Positions 53,470 to 64,000 of a DNA stretch of 64,000 nucleotides are shown piece by piece. The DNA lies in NCBI RefSeq assembly GCF_009720365.1, contig NZ_WBZD01000038.1, positions 1 through 64,000 of the forward strand, given 5' to 3'. The DNA is from Catellatospora paridis. Its GTDB lineage: Bacteria; Actinomycetota; Actinomycetes; Mycobacteriales; Micromonosporaceae. The first letter of the stretch is position 1, and each line of letters starts with the position of its first letter. Made by a program: the position numbers and the translations under genes. The notes below the pieces were generated by a model. That model ran no database searches and had not been told where the DNA came from. It saw only the letters and a list, made by a program, of their open reading frames with translations.

Positions 53470-54639
53470 TCAACCCGGTGGGGGGAGGGGGGTGGCGAGG
53501 ATGGCGAGGGGGGTGGTGGCGGTGCGGGTGAGGAGGAGGGAGGCGGGGTTGGGGCCGGCGAGGCGGAGGTCGCGGCGGAGTTGTTCGACGTCGAGGGCGC
53601 TGCCGCGTTTGAGGATCTCGAGGCGGCCGACCTGGCGGTCGCGGAGGACGGCGCGCAGGCGCTTGAGGGAGAACGGGAGGACCTCGTCGACGGCGAAGCA
53701 GCGGCCGAACGGGGAGGCGATGGGGGTGTCGGACCAGATGTAGGCGATGTGGGGGTCGGCGAGCCAGCCGCCGTGCGCCGCGGCGAACTCGGCGACCAGG
53801 TGGGCGCGGACCACCGCGCCGTCGGGGTCGGTCACGTAGCGGCCGGGCGGGGCGACCGGTGCGGTCTGCTCCCCGCTGCCGGTGAGCTCGTGCGGGACGC
53901 CGTCGCGGAACACCGTGGCACGGCGCGGTGACGACGCCAGGGGGCCGCACCAGGCCGCGGCCTCGACCACGTCGCCGTCGACGGAGACCAGTTCCAGCTC
54001 GCAGCCCGGGGGCAGCAGTGCCTGGTCGATGCCAGGGGCGAGCTTGAGCACGGTGCGAGGTACGCGCTGCGGCAGGGACAGCACCCAGTCCCACGGCGGC
54101 GAGTAGTCCTCGGGGCGGAACACGCGGCGGCCGCCGCTGCGCCGGGCCGGGTCGCAGAACACCGCGTCGACCTGGCTCAGGTCGAAGTCCTGAGCGTCGC
54201 CGCAGGTCACGGTCGCGTCGGGGACGTTGAGCGCGGCGCAGGCGGCGGTCAGCGGGTCGGCGTCGACGCCGTACGCCCGGATGCCGGTGGCGGCGACGGC
54301 GCGCAGGTCGGCGCCGAGGCCGCAGCCCAGGTCGGCGAGGGCTGTCGTGCCGGCGGCGTGCAGCCGGGCCGCGCGGCGTTTCGCGACGATCTCGCGGGTG
54401 GCCTGCTCCAGCCCGGCACGGGTGAGGAAGACCCGTCCGGCGTCCGCGCCGAACTTGGCCGACGCGCGGCGGCGCAGCGAGACCTGGGTGAGGGCGGCGG
54501 CGGCGAGGCCGGGCGGCACGCCGCGGGCCCGCAGCGCCGAGGCGGCGGCCAGCTCGTCGGTCCCGGCCAGCTCCGCGGCCAGGTCCAGCGCCGCCACACC
54601 GTCGGGGGTACGCAGCTGCGCGAGCTGATCGAGATCCAC
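53470..54639 (-). CDS. THUMP-like/SAM-dependent methyltransferase
   Basis: A 389-residue protein. The N-terminal 90 residues are helical (VDLDQLAQLRTPDGVAALDL, ASALRARGVPPGLAAAALTQ). A Rossmann methyltransferase domain follows with motif I ALADLGCGLGADLRAVA, YGVDADPLTAACAALN and motif IV-like VFCDPARRSGGRR. The C-terminal part, SLKRLRAVLRDRQVGRLEILKRGS and DLRLAGPNPASLLLTR, is the THUMP-like domain of actinobacterial proteins. DPARR in place of DPPY is typical for this group. Probably an RNA methyltransferase, but the target is unknown. GTG 54639 was preferred over the frame opening at 54762. Confidence 0.8.
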   Translation of the reverse strand: MDLDQLAQLRTPDGVAALDLAAELAGTDELAAASALRARGVPPGLAAAALTQVSLRRRASAKFGADAGRVFLTRAGLEQATREIVAKRRAARLHAAGTTALADLGCGLGADLRAVAATGIRAYGVDADPLTAACAALNVPDATVTCGDAQDFDLSQVDAVFCDPARRSGGRRVFRPEDYSPPWDWVLSLPQRVPRTVLKLAPGIDQALLPPGCELELVSVDGDVVEAAAWCGPLASSPRRATVFRDGVPHELTGSGEQTAPVAPPGRYVTDPDGAVVRAHLVAEFAAAHGGWLADPHIAYIWSDTPIASPFGRCFAVDEVLPFSLKRLRAVLRDRQVGRLEILKRGSALDVEQLRRDLRLAGPNPASLLLTRTATTPLAILATPLPPPG

Positions 54640-54783
54640 GCCCTCATTCTGGCAGCGGCTCCGAGCGTGCACCGGCGCGGTGGAGGGCGGATCGAGGACG
54701 TCACAGTCGGGTTCGACATGCCCCCGCTGAGCGCTGGACACCAGGTGAATCGGATAATTCACCGAGTGGCGGCTGGCACTCTC

Positions 54784-54811
54784 CTTGACTGAGTGCTAGA
54801 CGCGGCATAAT
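54784..54811 (+). promoter_or_regulatory. Promoter of groES-groEL
   Basis: TTGACT at 54784-54789 and CATAAT at 54806-54811 are 16 bases apart, a good housekeeping promoter. Transcription would begin near 54818, at the left edge of the CIRCE element, so HrcA bound there blocks initiation. A further GAGTGCTAG half-site lies between the two promoter boxes at 54791-54799. Confidence 0.75.
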
Positions 54812-54819
54812 GTTCGGAG

Positions 54820-54846
54820 TTAGCACCCTGCCATGCAGAGTGCTAA
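54820..54846. promoter_or_regulatory. CIRCE operator (HrcA-binding)
   Basis: TTAGCACCC-N9-GAGTGCTAA, differing from the perfect CIRCE (TTAGCACTC-N9-GAGTGCTAA) at one position of the left arm. It is the operator of HrcA, the heat-shock repressor whose folding depends on GroEL, and lies 128 bases upstream of groES, in the 5' leader. Confidence 0.95.
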
Positions 54847-54952
54847 CGCATGACCCGCCCGGCGACGCCGACACCCGCGACGACGGCTGCGTTCGGGCGA
54901 AGACTTGACCAGAAGACAACACCCGGGTCTCGTGCCGCGAGAACCCGGGGCT

Positions 54953-54969
54953 ATACCCCAGGAGGGTAT
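54953..54969 (+). promoter_or_regulatory. Dyad ATACCC-N5-GGGTAT overlapping the groES ribosome binding site
   Basis: Perfect 6-base arms (54953-54958, 54964-54969) enclose CAGGA. In RNA the stem would pair the GGG of the Shine-Dalgarno sequence AGGAGGG, so it might reduce translation until melted. As DNA it resembles the ATACCC/GGGTAT dyads bound by CsoR-type metal sensors. Either role is unproven; a larger stem (CCCGGGTCTCG with GCGAGAACCCGGG) precedes it. Confidence 0.35.
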
Positions 54970-54973
54970 GCTC

Positions 54974-55282
54974 GTGACTACCGCGACGAAGGTTGCGATC
55001 AAGCCGCTCGAGGACCGGATCCTGGTCCAGGCGAACGAGGCTGAGACCACCACCGCGTCAGGCCTCGTGATCCCCGACACCGCCAAGGAGAAGCCGCAGG
55101 AGGGCACCGTCCTCGCCGTCGGCCCCGGCCGCGTCGACGACAAGGGCACCCGCATCCCGGTGGACGTCAAGGTGGGTGACAAGGTCATCTACTCGAAGTA
55201 CGGCGGCACCGAGGTCAAGTACGCCGGCGAGGAGTACCTGCTGCTCTCCGCCCGCGACGTCCTCGCGGTCGTCGAGAAGTGA
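54974..55282 (+). CDS. groES: Co-chaperonin GroES
   Basis: The 10-kDa lid of the GroEL chamber, 102 residues. [35 protein letters not shown] contains the mobile loop that docks on GroEL, and [36 protein letters not shown] ends the beta-barrel. The strong ribosome binding site AGGAGGG (54960-54966) is seven bases from GTG 54974 but one base from ATG 54968, so GTG is the start. The leader can fold a 6-bp hairpin ATACCC-N5-GGGTAT that pairs part of the binding site. Confidence 0.97.
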   Translation: MTTATKVAIKPLEDRILVQANEAETTTASGLVIPDTAKEKPQEGTVLAVGPGRVDDKGTRIPVDVKVGDKVIYSKYGGTEVKYAGEEYLLLSARDVLAVVEK

Positions 55283-55289
55283 TCCGTGC

Positions 55290-55327
55290 GATGCCCCGGC
55301 ACGCCCTCGCGGGCGGGCCGGGGCATC
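55290..55327 (+). terminator. Intercistronic hairpin between groES and groEL
   Basis: GATGCCCCGGC (55290-55300) pairs with GCCGGGGCATC (55317-55327), and inside it CGCCC pairs with GGGCG. There is no U-run, and groEL has no promoter of its own in view, so this is more likely a partial terminator or an mRNA processing site that sets the ratio of GroES to GroEL. Confidence 0.6.
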
Positions 55328-55338
55328 GTGACGTTTAA

Positions 55339-56991
<1,653 letters not shown>

Positions 56992-57009
56992 GCCTGAGCA
57001 GTCGACAGT

Positions 57010-57045
57010 GACAGCGGGTCCCGGCCTCGGCCGGGGCCCGCTGTC
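57010..57045 (+). terminator. Terminator after groEL1
   Basis: A 17-bp stem, 57010-57026 with 57029-57045, containing one G-U pair, around a two-base turn, then GCCTTT. It lies 18 bases after the groEL1 stop. Confidence 0.85.
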
Positions 57046-57093
57046 GCCTTTCCGTCCTTTGTGGCATGCATGTCGGTCGATAGGGTGCCTGGC

Positions 57094-57978
57094 ATGACAG
57101 GGCGCGGCATGCTGCGGTACTTCGGCCTGGTGGGCCTGGCCTACCTGGTCGCGACGCTGGGCACCGGCCTGACCGACTACCTGACCGCGGCCGAGGTGAG
57201 CCGGACCAAGGCACTGGTCATCTCCGGCAGCGTCGGTCTGGTCGTGGCACTGCTGCTGGGCCTGATCGACCTGGCCAAGAGCGGCAAGTCCGGGAGCGTG
57301 GCCCCGGCGCCGGGAGGCGTCGCGACGGGCCGGGTCCCGCCGCCCGGCGGCTACACCATCCCGGCCCCGGCCGGCCGCTACCCGGTCGACGGCCCCGGTG
57401 CGGGCTATCCCGGCAACGTCGGCTACCCCCACCCCATCCCCGCCGGTGCGCCGGCGCGGCGGCGCAGCGGCCCGGGGCTGGTGCTCAGCGCGATCGTGCT
57501 GCTCGCCCTCTGCGCGGGCGGCGGCTACCTGGCGACCACGGCCGTGCAGGCCGGGGTGCAGAAGCTGAGCGAGTTGGCCACCCCGCCGTGGATCGCCAAG
57601 CGCGACGAGACTGGTCAGGAACGGCTCGCGTCGGAGGTGTCCGAGACCGGCGGGCCGCTGACCATCACCGTGCTGAGCGTCGAGGTCACCAGCCAGGCCA
57701 CCAAGGTCAAGATCCGCGGCGAGAACACGGGCGGGGACGCCCTGACGCTGCCCACGTTCGGCCGGGCCCAGCTCACCGCCGCCGGGGAGACACTGCTGCC
57801 GGACCCGGGCGCGAGCACCTGGCCGGAGACCGTGCCCGCCGGCGGCGAGGCGACGGGCGTCATCGTGTTCGACGGCGTGCTCGGCCCGGACACCGACTCG
57901 GTACGCCTGTCCTTCAGCATCATCCACGGCAGCTTCGACGCCCCACCCAACATCGCCGTGGACATTCCCCTTCAGTGA
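57094..57978 (+). CDS. Membrane protein with C-terminal immunoglobulin-like (DUF4352-type) domain
   Basis: A 294-residue protein with two helices near the N-terminus (YFGLVGLAYLVATLG, LVISGSVGLVVALLLGLIDLA), a Pro/Gly/Tyr-rich cytoplasmic linker (PPPGGYTIPAPAGRYPVDG), a third helix (LVLSAIVLLALCAGGGYLA) and an extracytoplasmic beta domain with LTITVLSVEVTSQATKVKIRGEN and SVRLSFSIIHG, like DUF4352 lipoprotein domains. No function is known. AGGGTG before ATG 57094 supports that start. It stands between groEL1 and a molybdo-oxidoreductase gene. Confidence 0.68.
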   Translation: MTGRGMLRYFGLVGLAYLVATLGTGLTDYLTAAEVSRTKALVISGSVGLVVALLLGLIDLAKSGKSGSVAPAPGGVATGRVPPPGGYTIPAPAGRYPVDGPGAGYPGNVGYPHPIPAGAPARRRSGPGLVLSAIVLLALCAGGGYLATTAVQAGVQKLSELATPPWIAKRDETGQERLASEVSETGGPLTITVLSVEVTSQATKVKIRGENTGGDALTLPTFGRAQLTAAGETLLPDPGASTWPETVPAGGEATGVIVFDGVLGPDTDSVRLSFSIIHGSFDAPPNIAVDIPLQ

Positions 57979-58092
57979 CCCCGCCCCGGCACAGGCAGCG
58001 CGCGTCGCGGGCGAGCGGGGCGCGCATCGGTAAGGCATCGGTAAGGCATCGGGTGATGTTGCTCGGGGTCCGATCGGAGCAGACTGGCGAGC

Positions 58093-59628
58093 GTGGTGAG
58101 TCGGAGCAGGGCGATGATCGCGGGAGTGGCCTCGGCTGCGGTGGCCGTGGGGCTGGGCGAGCTGGTCGCGGTGTGGACGGGGCCGCGCAGCGCGCCGCTG
58201 ATCGCGGTCGGCGGCGCGGTGATCGACCTGGTGCCCGAGCCGGTCAAGGCCGCGGCGATCAGCGTCTTCGGGGTGTACGACAAGGTGGCCCTGCTGGTCG
58301 GCACGGCGCTGCTGCTCACGGTCTTCGCGGCGCTGGTGGGCCTGGCCGCGCGGCGCGACTTCCGCTGGGGCGTGGCAGGCGTCATGCTGTTCGGCCTGAT
58401 CGGGGCCGCTGCGGCGCTGACCCGCCCGAACGCCGGGGCCGCCGCGTTCCTGCCCGCCGTGCTCGGCGCGGCGGCCGCGGTGGGCGTGCTGCACCTGCTG
58501 CTGGAGGTCGCCGCCCGTGTGGACCGGTTGCCCGACAGCCCGGCGACCGAGGCGTCGCGCGTGGCGGGGCGGCGGCGCTTCCTGCGGCTGAGTGTGGCCG
58601 GGTTCGGCGTGGCGCTGGTGTCCGGTTATGTCGGGCGCGCGCTGGCCTCCCGCAAGGACGTGCAGCAGGCCCGCGAGGCGATCACGCTGCCGAAGCCCGC
58701 GAGCCCCGCGCCCGCGCTGCCCGGCACGGTCGACCCGCCGGTGGCGGGCCTGTCCGAGTACGTGACTCCCGACGGGGACTTCTACCGCATCGACACGGCG
58801 CTGATCGTGCCGCAGGTCGATCCGGCGAGCTGGCAGCTGCGCATCCACGGCCGGGTGGCCCGGCCCATGACGCTGACCTACGAGCAGTTGCTGGCCCGCC
58901 CCATGATCGAGCGTTACGTCACGCTGGCCTGCGTCTCCAACGAGGTGGGCGGCGACCTCATCGGCAACGCCCGCTGGCTCGGCGTGCCGCTGAAGGACCT
59001 GCTGGACGAGGCGGGCCCGCTGGACGGCGCCGACCAGGTCGTCAGCCGTTCGGTGGACGGCTGGAACTGTGGCACGCCCACCGCGGCGCTGCGCGACGGC
59101 CGGGACGCGATGCTGGCCGTGGCGATGAACGGCGAGCCGCTGCCGGTGGAGCACGGCTTCCCGGTGCGCATGGTGGTGCCGGGCCTCTACGGCTACGTCA
59201 GCGCCACCAAGTGGGTCACCGAGCTGGAACTGAGCTCCTTCGCCGACTTCGACGCGTACTGGGTGCGGCGGGGCTGGTCGGCGGAGGGCCCGATCAAGAC
59301 CGAGTCGCGGATCGACACGCCGCGCGAGGGCGGCACGGTCACCGCGGGCACGGTCACGGTCGCCGGGGTCGCCTGGGCCCAGCACCGCGGGGTCACCGCC
59401 GTGGAGGTACGCGTCGACGACGGCCCGTGGCAGCCCGCCGACCTGGCCGGCACGGTGTCACCGGACACCTGGCGGCAGTGGAGTCTCCGCTGGGACGCCG
59501 CGCCGGGCGAGCACACGCTCGCCGTGCGCGCGGCGGACACCAGCGGTCAGGTGCAGACGGAGGCCCGTGCCGATCCGGCCCCGGACGGGGCGACAGGCTG
59601 GCACACGATCAGCGTGCAGGTGCGCTGA
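58093..59628 (+). CDS. Membrane-anchored molybdopterin-dependent oxidoreductase (sulfite oxidase-like)
   Basis: A 511-residue protein. Four to five membrane helices fill residues 1-150, then GRRRFLRLSVAGFG resembles a twin-arginine motif inside the chain, with a further helix. The extracytoplasmic part is a sulfite-oxidase-fold molybdopterin domain: the molybdenum ligand Cys280 in TLACVSNEVGGDLIGNARW, GWNCGTPTAAL, HGFPVRMVVPGLYGYVSATKWVTELEL, and a C-terminal Mo-co dimerisation domain (GVAWAQHRGVTAVEVRVDDGPW). It resembles YedY/MsrP-like reductases fused to a membrane anchor. Substrate unknown. The last 20 bases overlap the convergent whiB gene. Confidence 0.88.
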   Translation: MVSRSRAMIAGVASAAVAVGLGELVAVWTGPRSAPLIAVGGAVIDLVPEPVKAAAISVFGVYDKVALLVGTALLLTVFAALVGLAARRDFRWGVAGVMLFGLIGAAAALTRPNAGAAAFLPAVLGAAAAVGVLHLLLEVAARVDRLPDSPATEASRVAGRRRFLRLSVAGFGVALVSGYVGRALASRKDVQQAREAITLPKPASPAPALPGTVDPPVAGLSEYVTPDGDFYRIDTALIVPQVDPASWQLRIHGRVARPMTLTYEQLLARPMIERYVTLACVSNEVGGDLIGNARWLGVPLKDLLDEAGPLDGADQVVSRSVDGWNCGTPTAALRDGRDAMLAVAMNGEPLPVEHGFPVRMVVPGLYGYVSATKWVTELELSSFADFDAYWVRRGWSAEGPIKTESRIDTPREGGTVTAGTVTVAGVAWAQHRGVTAVEVRVDDGPWQPADLAGTVSPDTWRQWSLRWDAAPGEHTLAVRAADTSGQVQTEARADPAPDGATGWHTISVQVR

Positions 59629-59974
59629 CGTCCTCGGACAGACGGGCTTCGAGCCGCTGCACGTCGACGCGGTCGCCGCGTCGGTCGGCGCATTCGCGCC
59701 AGCCCAGTTGCAACAGCTGGCTTCGCTCGTGCTCGGTGAACCCGCCCCATACGCCGTATGGCTCGCGGGTGGTCAACGCATGCGCGGCGCATTCAGAGCG
59801 GACCGGGCAGCGATTGCATACCTGTTTCGCCGCGCTTTCGCGGCGTCCCCGAGATGAGCCTCTTTCACCATCGGGGTGGAAGAACTGCAGGCTGTCACGG
59901 CCTTTGCACGCGCCGTGATGCTGCCAGTCCCAAACGTCGGCTATCGGACCGGGAAGTCTGCGGAAGTGAGCCAT
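59609..59974 (-). CDS. WhiB-family redox-sensitive regulator
   Basis: A 121-residue WhiB-like protein. Cys23, Cys53, Cys56 and Cys62 (HGACKGRD and QVCNRCPVRSEC, CX29CX2CX5C) bind the [4Fe-4S] cluster, and YGVWGGFTEHERSQL is the G(V/I)WGG turn followed by a basic tail, here weak in Arg/Lys. Position next to groEL1 matches that of whiB3 in mycobacteria, so it may be the orthologue. AGGAGG precedes ATG 59974. The stop lies 20 bases inside the end of the convergent oxidoreductase gene. Confidence 0.93.
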   Translation of the reverse strand: MAHFRRLPGPIADVWDWQHHGACKGRDSLQFFHPDGERGSSRGRRESAAKQVCNRCPVRSECAAHALTTREPYGVWGGFTEHERSQLLQLGWRECADRRGDRVDVQRLEARLSEDVSAPAR

Positions 59975-59996
59975 CTGACCTCCTAGGGGATGGGAG

Positions 59997-60010
59997 GCTT
60001 GAGTTCAAGC
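59997..60010. promoter_or_regulatory. Dyad GCTTGA-GT-TCAAGC upstream of whiB
   Basis: Perfect 6-base arms with a two-base centre, 22 bases before the whiB start in the 200-base divergent region shared with the bldM-like gene. It could be an operator for either regulator; no family assignment is possible. The rest of the region shows no clear promoter. Confidence 0.35.
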
Positions 60011-60174
60011 GAAGAGATTTAGGCAACGTCAGCACGTTACTCCGCGTACGTCCACTTGTCGCCATCCAGTGGATGATCAGGTAGTGCTGGACCGAGATTT
60101 CGACGGAATCCCCGGAAAGTGCGTAATGATCTGGGTGTCTCGTGGTCTTCTTCGCAGGAGAGAGGGGGATCACC

Positions 60175-60963
60175 GTGCAGACCGTTCTCGTATGCGTCCG
60201 CACCGCCGCGGCGGCCGCGACCATCGCCTCGTGTGCCGAGCGCCTGGGGGTGGCCGCGGGAGTGCGTACCGTGACCAGCGCCGCCGAGGCGATCGCGCAG
60301 CTCGCCGCGTTCCCGGCCGGGATCGTGCTGGCCGACACCGCGCTCACCCGGCCCGATACCGTGGGATTCACCCGAAAGGTGATGACCGCGGTGCCGCACG
60401 CCCAGCTGGTGCTGTTCGGCCCGGAGGAGCCTGCCGCCGCGCAGGCCGCCATCCGCGCCGGGGCCAGAGGGCTGATCGGCGGGACCGACCCTGATCCGGT
60501 GAGCACCGCCGCCAAGGCGCTGCTGCTGGTCAGCAGGCCTGCCACGCGCACCGCCGACGCCATCCGGCCCGCGGTCAGCGGGGTGATGGCCGGCGCCTCC
60601 CGTGCGCCTGCCGGACCCGGCCGGGCCATGCCGCCCGCCGGTCCGGGCATGTCGGTGCCGTACTCCAACCGCGGTTCGGGCACGGTGTCCTCCGCGGTGG
60701 TGCCCGCCCAGCGTGGCGACCTGCCGGGCGAGGCTCCGCCCGGTGGCGCGGTGCGCCCGGCCCGCTCGGTCACCCTGACCGAGCGCGAACTCCAGGTGCT
60801 CCGCGGGATGGCCGACGGCCAGAGCAACGCCGAGATCGGCCGCGACCTGTTCGTCTCCGAGGACACCGTGAAGACCCACGCCCGGCGGCTGTTCCGCAAG
60901 CTCGGCGCGCGCGACCGCGCGCACGCGGTGGCGGCCGGTTTCCGTGCCGGACTGGTCTTCTGA
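60175..60963 (+). CDS. BldM-like atypical response regulator
   Basis: A 262-residue protein. The C-terminal LuxR-type helix-turn-helix, TLTERELQVLRGMADGQSNAEIG in pieces, then DLFVSEDTVKTHARRLFRKLGARDRAHAV and GFRAGLVF, is very close to that of Streptomyces BldM, and its place before guaB is the same. The N-terminal receiver (1-115) keeps Asp54 (VLADTAL), but the acidic pair is Val-Arg (LVCVRTA), the Thr/Ser is Gly (LVLFGPEE) and the Lys is missing (GLIGGTD), so normal phosphorylation is unlikely. A Pro/Gly/Ala-rich linker of about 65 residues makes it longer than BldM (203). GGGGAT precedes GTG 60175. Confidence 0.85.
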   Translation: MQTVLVCVRTAAAAATIASCAERLGVAAGVRTVTSAAEAIAQLAAFPAGIVLADTALTRPDTVGFTRKVMTAVPHAQLVLFGPEEPAAAQAAIRAGARGLIGGTDPDPVSTAAKALLLVSRPATRTADAIRPAVSGVMAGASRAPAGPGRAMPPAGPGMSVPYSNRGSGTVSSAVVPAQRGDLPGEAPPGGAVRPARSVTLTERELQVLRGMADGQSNAEIGRDLFVSEDTVKTHARRLFRKLGARDRAHAVAAGFRAGLVF

Positions 60964-61076
60964 GTAGCGGCGGCGCCCGGCGCGAACCCCTCCCGCGCCG
61001 GGTGCCGCCGCCCCTCGGGCACCACGCAACAACCGCCGAGTCACGCCAGGCCGCGCTTCGGCGGCCCATCACACGA

Positions 61077-61110
61077 ATCAGGCCGTGCCGCGGATGCGGC
61101 ACGGCCTGAT
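61077..61110. terminator. Bidirectional terminator between bldM-like gene and DUF5319 gene
   Basis: A perfect 15-bp stem, ATCAGGCCGTGCCGC (61077-61091) with its complement (61096-61110), around GGAT. It lies between convergent genes, 14 bases from the end of the right one. Confidence 0.85.
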
Positions 61111-61123
61111 CGGCGTCGTTCGG

Positions 61124-61504
61124 TTACTCCTCGACCATGTCGTCCACGGCATCGGCGTAGCCGCGGGCGTACTCCCAGGTCACGTAGTGGTCCGGGTCGG
61201 GGTCGTAGGCGGGCTCGTGCACCCGCGGCCGGCCGGAGTCGAGCAGGTGGCGCAGGTTGCCCCGGAGCAGGTCCCAGTCGAAGTAGTGCGGCTCCCGGCA
61301 GTCCTCGCAGTCGACCACGAGGCCGCGGATGCCCTTCGGGGACAGCAGCACCTGGTAGACCTCGAGCTCGGCGAGGTCGGCGAGCAGATCGGCGCGCTCC
61401 TGGGTCGAGAGCTCGCCGTACGCGTCGCCCTCGGGGTCGTCCAGGCCGGCCGTGGGGTCGGTCGGGTCCCCGTGGAAGGGGTCAATGGGCTCGTCGTGCT
61501 GCAC
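61124..61504 (-). CDS. DUF5319 family protein
   Basis: A 126-residue acidic protein with IDPFHGDPTDPTAGLDD, LSTQERADLLADLAELEVYQVLL, the conserved GIRGLVVDCEDCREPHYFDWDLLRGNLRHLL and a C-terminal EYARGYADAVDDMVEE. Two Cys in DCEDC may bind metal. The family sits next to guaB in many actinobacteria (Rv3412 in M. tuberculosis) and has no known role. GTG 61504 has no proper ribosome binding site; TAACGT seven bases upstream could be a -10 element of a leaderless message. Confidence 0.85.
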   Translation of the reverse strand: MQHDEPIDPFHGDPTDPTAGLDDPEGDAYGELSTQERADLLADLAELEVYQVLLSPKGIRGLVVDCEDCREPHYFDWDLLRGNLRHLLDSGRPRVHEPAYDPDPDHYVTWEYARGYADAVDDMVEE

Positions 61505-61577
61505 CCCTTCACGTTAGACCCCTGAGCGCGGGAGCGGGGGCATGAGTCCCCCGCGCGTCAGCGACAGATCTCCATGA

Positions 61578-63179
<1,602 letters not shown>

Positions 63180-63218
63180 CGTCTGCGAAGCTGAAGAGAA
63201 CCGCGGAGAGGATCCACT

Positions 63219-64000
63219 GTGCGTGACATCGTCGAGATCGGCATGGGGAAGACCGCCCAGCGCGGCTACCACCTGGATGACATCGCGATCGTGCCGAGCC
63301 GGCGTACCCGCGACGTGGACGACGTCTCGACGAACTGGCAGCTCGACGCGTACAAGTTCGGCATCCCGTGCGTGGCGCACCCGTCCGACGCGATCATGAG
63401 TCCGGCCAGCGCGGTCGCGCTGGGCCGGCTCGGCGGGCTGGGCGTGCTCAACGTCGAGGGCCTGTGGACCCGGTACGAGGACCCGCGCAAGCAGCTCGAA
63501 GCGCTGGCCGAGGCCGGCGAAGAGGAGAACCTGACCGCCCGGCTGCAGCAGCTCTACGCCGCCGAGCCGATCAAGCCGGAGCTGATCGCGGAGCGGGTGC
63601 GCGAGATGCGCGCGCTCGCGGGCGACGGCAACGTCACCGTGGCGGTGCGGGTGTCCCCGCAGCACACCCTGGCGCTGGCCCCGGTCATCCTCGACTCCGG
63701 GGTGGACCTGCTGGTCATCCAGGGCACCATCGTGTCGGCGGAGCACGTCTCCACGGTGGACGAGCCGCTGAACCTCAAGGAGTTCATCGCCGACCTGGAC
63801 CTGCCGGTCATCGTCGGCGGCTGCACCAACTACCAGACGGCGCTGCACCTGATGCGCACCGGCGCGGCGGGCGTCATCGTCGGCATCGGCGCGGACCACC
63901 TGACCACCAGCGAGGCCGTGCTCGGCATCCGGGTGCCGATGGCCAGCGCGATCGCCGACGCGGCCGCGGCCCGCCGCGACTACCTGGACGAGACCGGCGG
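63219..64000 (+). CDS. guaB3: GuaB3 family IMP dehydrogenase-like protein (5' part)
   Basis: The first 260 codons of a GuaB3 protein; the gene runs off the right edge. It starts at GTG 63219, VRDIVEIGMGKTAQRGYHLDDIAIVPSRRTRD, and has FGIPCVAHPSDAIMSPASAVALG, AVRVSPQHTLALAPVILDSGVDLLVIQG and GAAGVIVGIGAD. There are no CBS domains, as usual for this actinobacterial paralogue, which follows guaB in many genomes (guaB3 in mycobacteria). GGAGAGG precedes the start. Reported activity in the family is GMP reductase-like or uncertain. Confidence 0.93.
   Translation, partial: MRDIVEIGMGKTAQRGYHLDDIAIVPSRRTRDVDDVSTNWQLDAYKFGIPCVAHPSDAIMSPASAVALGRLGGLGVLNVEGLWTRYEDPRKQLEALAEAGEEENLTARLQQLYAAEPIKPELIAERVREMRALAGDGNVTVAVRVSPQHTLALAPVILDSGVDLLVIQGTIVSAEHVSTVDEPLNLKEFIADLDLPVIVGGCTNYQTALHLMRTGAAGVIVGIGADHLTTSEAVLGIRVPMASAIADAAAARRDYLDETG

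Noticed and set aside
61534-61554. Hairpin GCGGGGG-N7-CCCCCGC between the DUF5319 gene and guaB
   Set aside because: It lies in a divergent promoter region where a terminator makes no sense, and short GC palindromes are common at this base composition.

Overview
The window is high-GC DNA with strong G/C bias at third codon positions, GTG starts, GTGA/ATGA gene overlaps, a WhiB protein, a BldM-like regulator and a His-tailed GroEL1. It comes from an actinobacterium. The gene set (HemD-winged-helix nitrogen regulator, type VII secretion target, paired ThiE proteins, repeated MSER mini-ORFs) suggests the Micromonosporaceae; the family is an inference.

Layout. 318-3421: a methyltransferase, an ABC-F ATPase and a metallo-hydrolase. 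3490-9537: a thiamin cluster, thiE, then a TPP riboswitch, then thiO-thiS-thiG-thiE2-thiD-thiC. 9703-11389: a lipoprotein and a membrane protein. 11417-22688: nitrate assimilation on the minus strand (nitrate reductase, its NAD(P)H/FAD partner, nirB, nirD, an NnaR-type regulator, and the transporter narK), interrupted by a MazEF-like toxin-antitoxin pair and a MarR/nitroreductase pair. 23036-28295: rplM-rpsI-glmM-(MmpS-like)-glmS. 28496-32347 (minus): an alpha/beta hydrolase coupled to a type VII secretion target, a cluster of DnaA boxes and an amidohydrolase. 32371-40595: acpS, nnr, tsaE-hydrolase-alr (minus) and tsaB-rimI-tsaD (plus). 41050-46977: PhoD, a HAD hydrolase and a heterodimeric ABC exporter. 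47065-52489 (minus): a solitary adenine methylase, a ROK repressor and a xylose-type sugar importer. 52902-64000: YbaK, a methyltransferase, groES-groEL1 under CIRCE, a membrane oxidoreductase, whiB, a bldM-like gene, a DUF5319 gene, guaB and the 5' part of guaB3.

The backbone rplM-rpsI-glmM-glmS-nnr-alr-tsaE-tsaB-rimI-tsaD-groES-groEL1-whiB-guaB-guaB3 follows the order known from other Actinobacteria such as Mycobacterium. Against that background the alr-hydrolase-tsaE block is inverted, and accessory genes are inserted.

The most unusual signal is a family of tiny intercistronic reading frames, starting MSER and usually ending DERSEE-x-A, that bridge gene junctions. In most cases the mini-ORF start overlaps the upstream stop, and in every case its stop overlaps the downstream start (ATGA or GTGA), so the junction becomes a relay of coupled translation. 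Several families of imperfect palindromes also sit between genes, and a broken endonuclease-like gene lies between two copies of one family. No rRNA, tRNA, CRISPR array or insertion sequence was seen.
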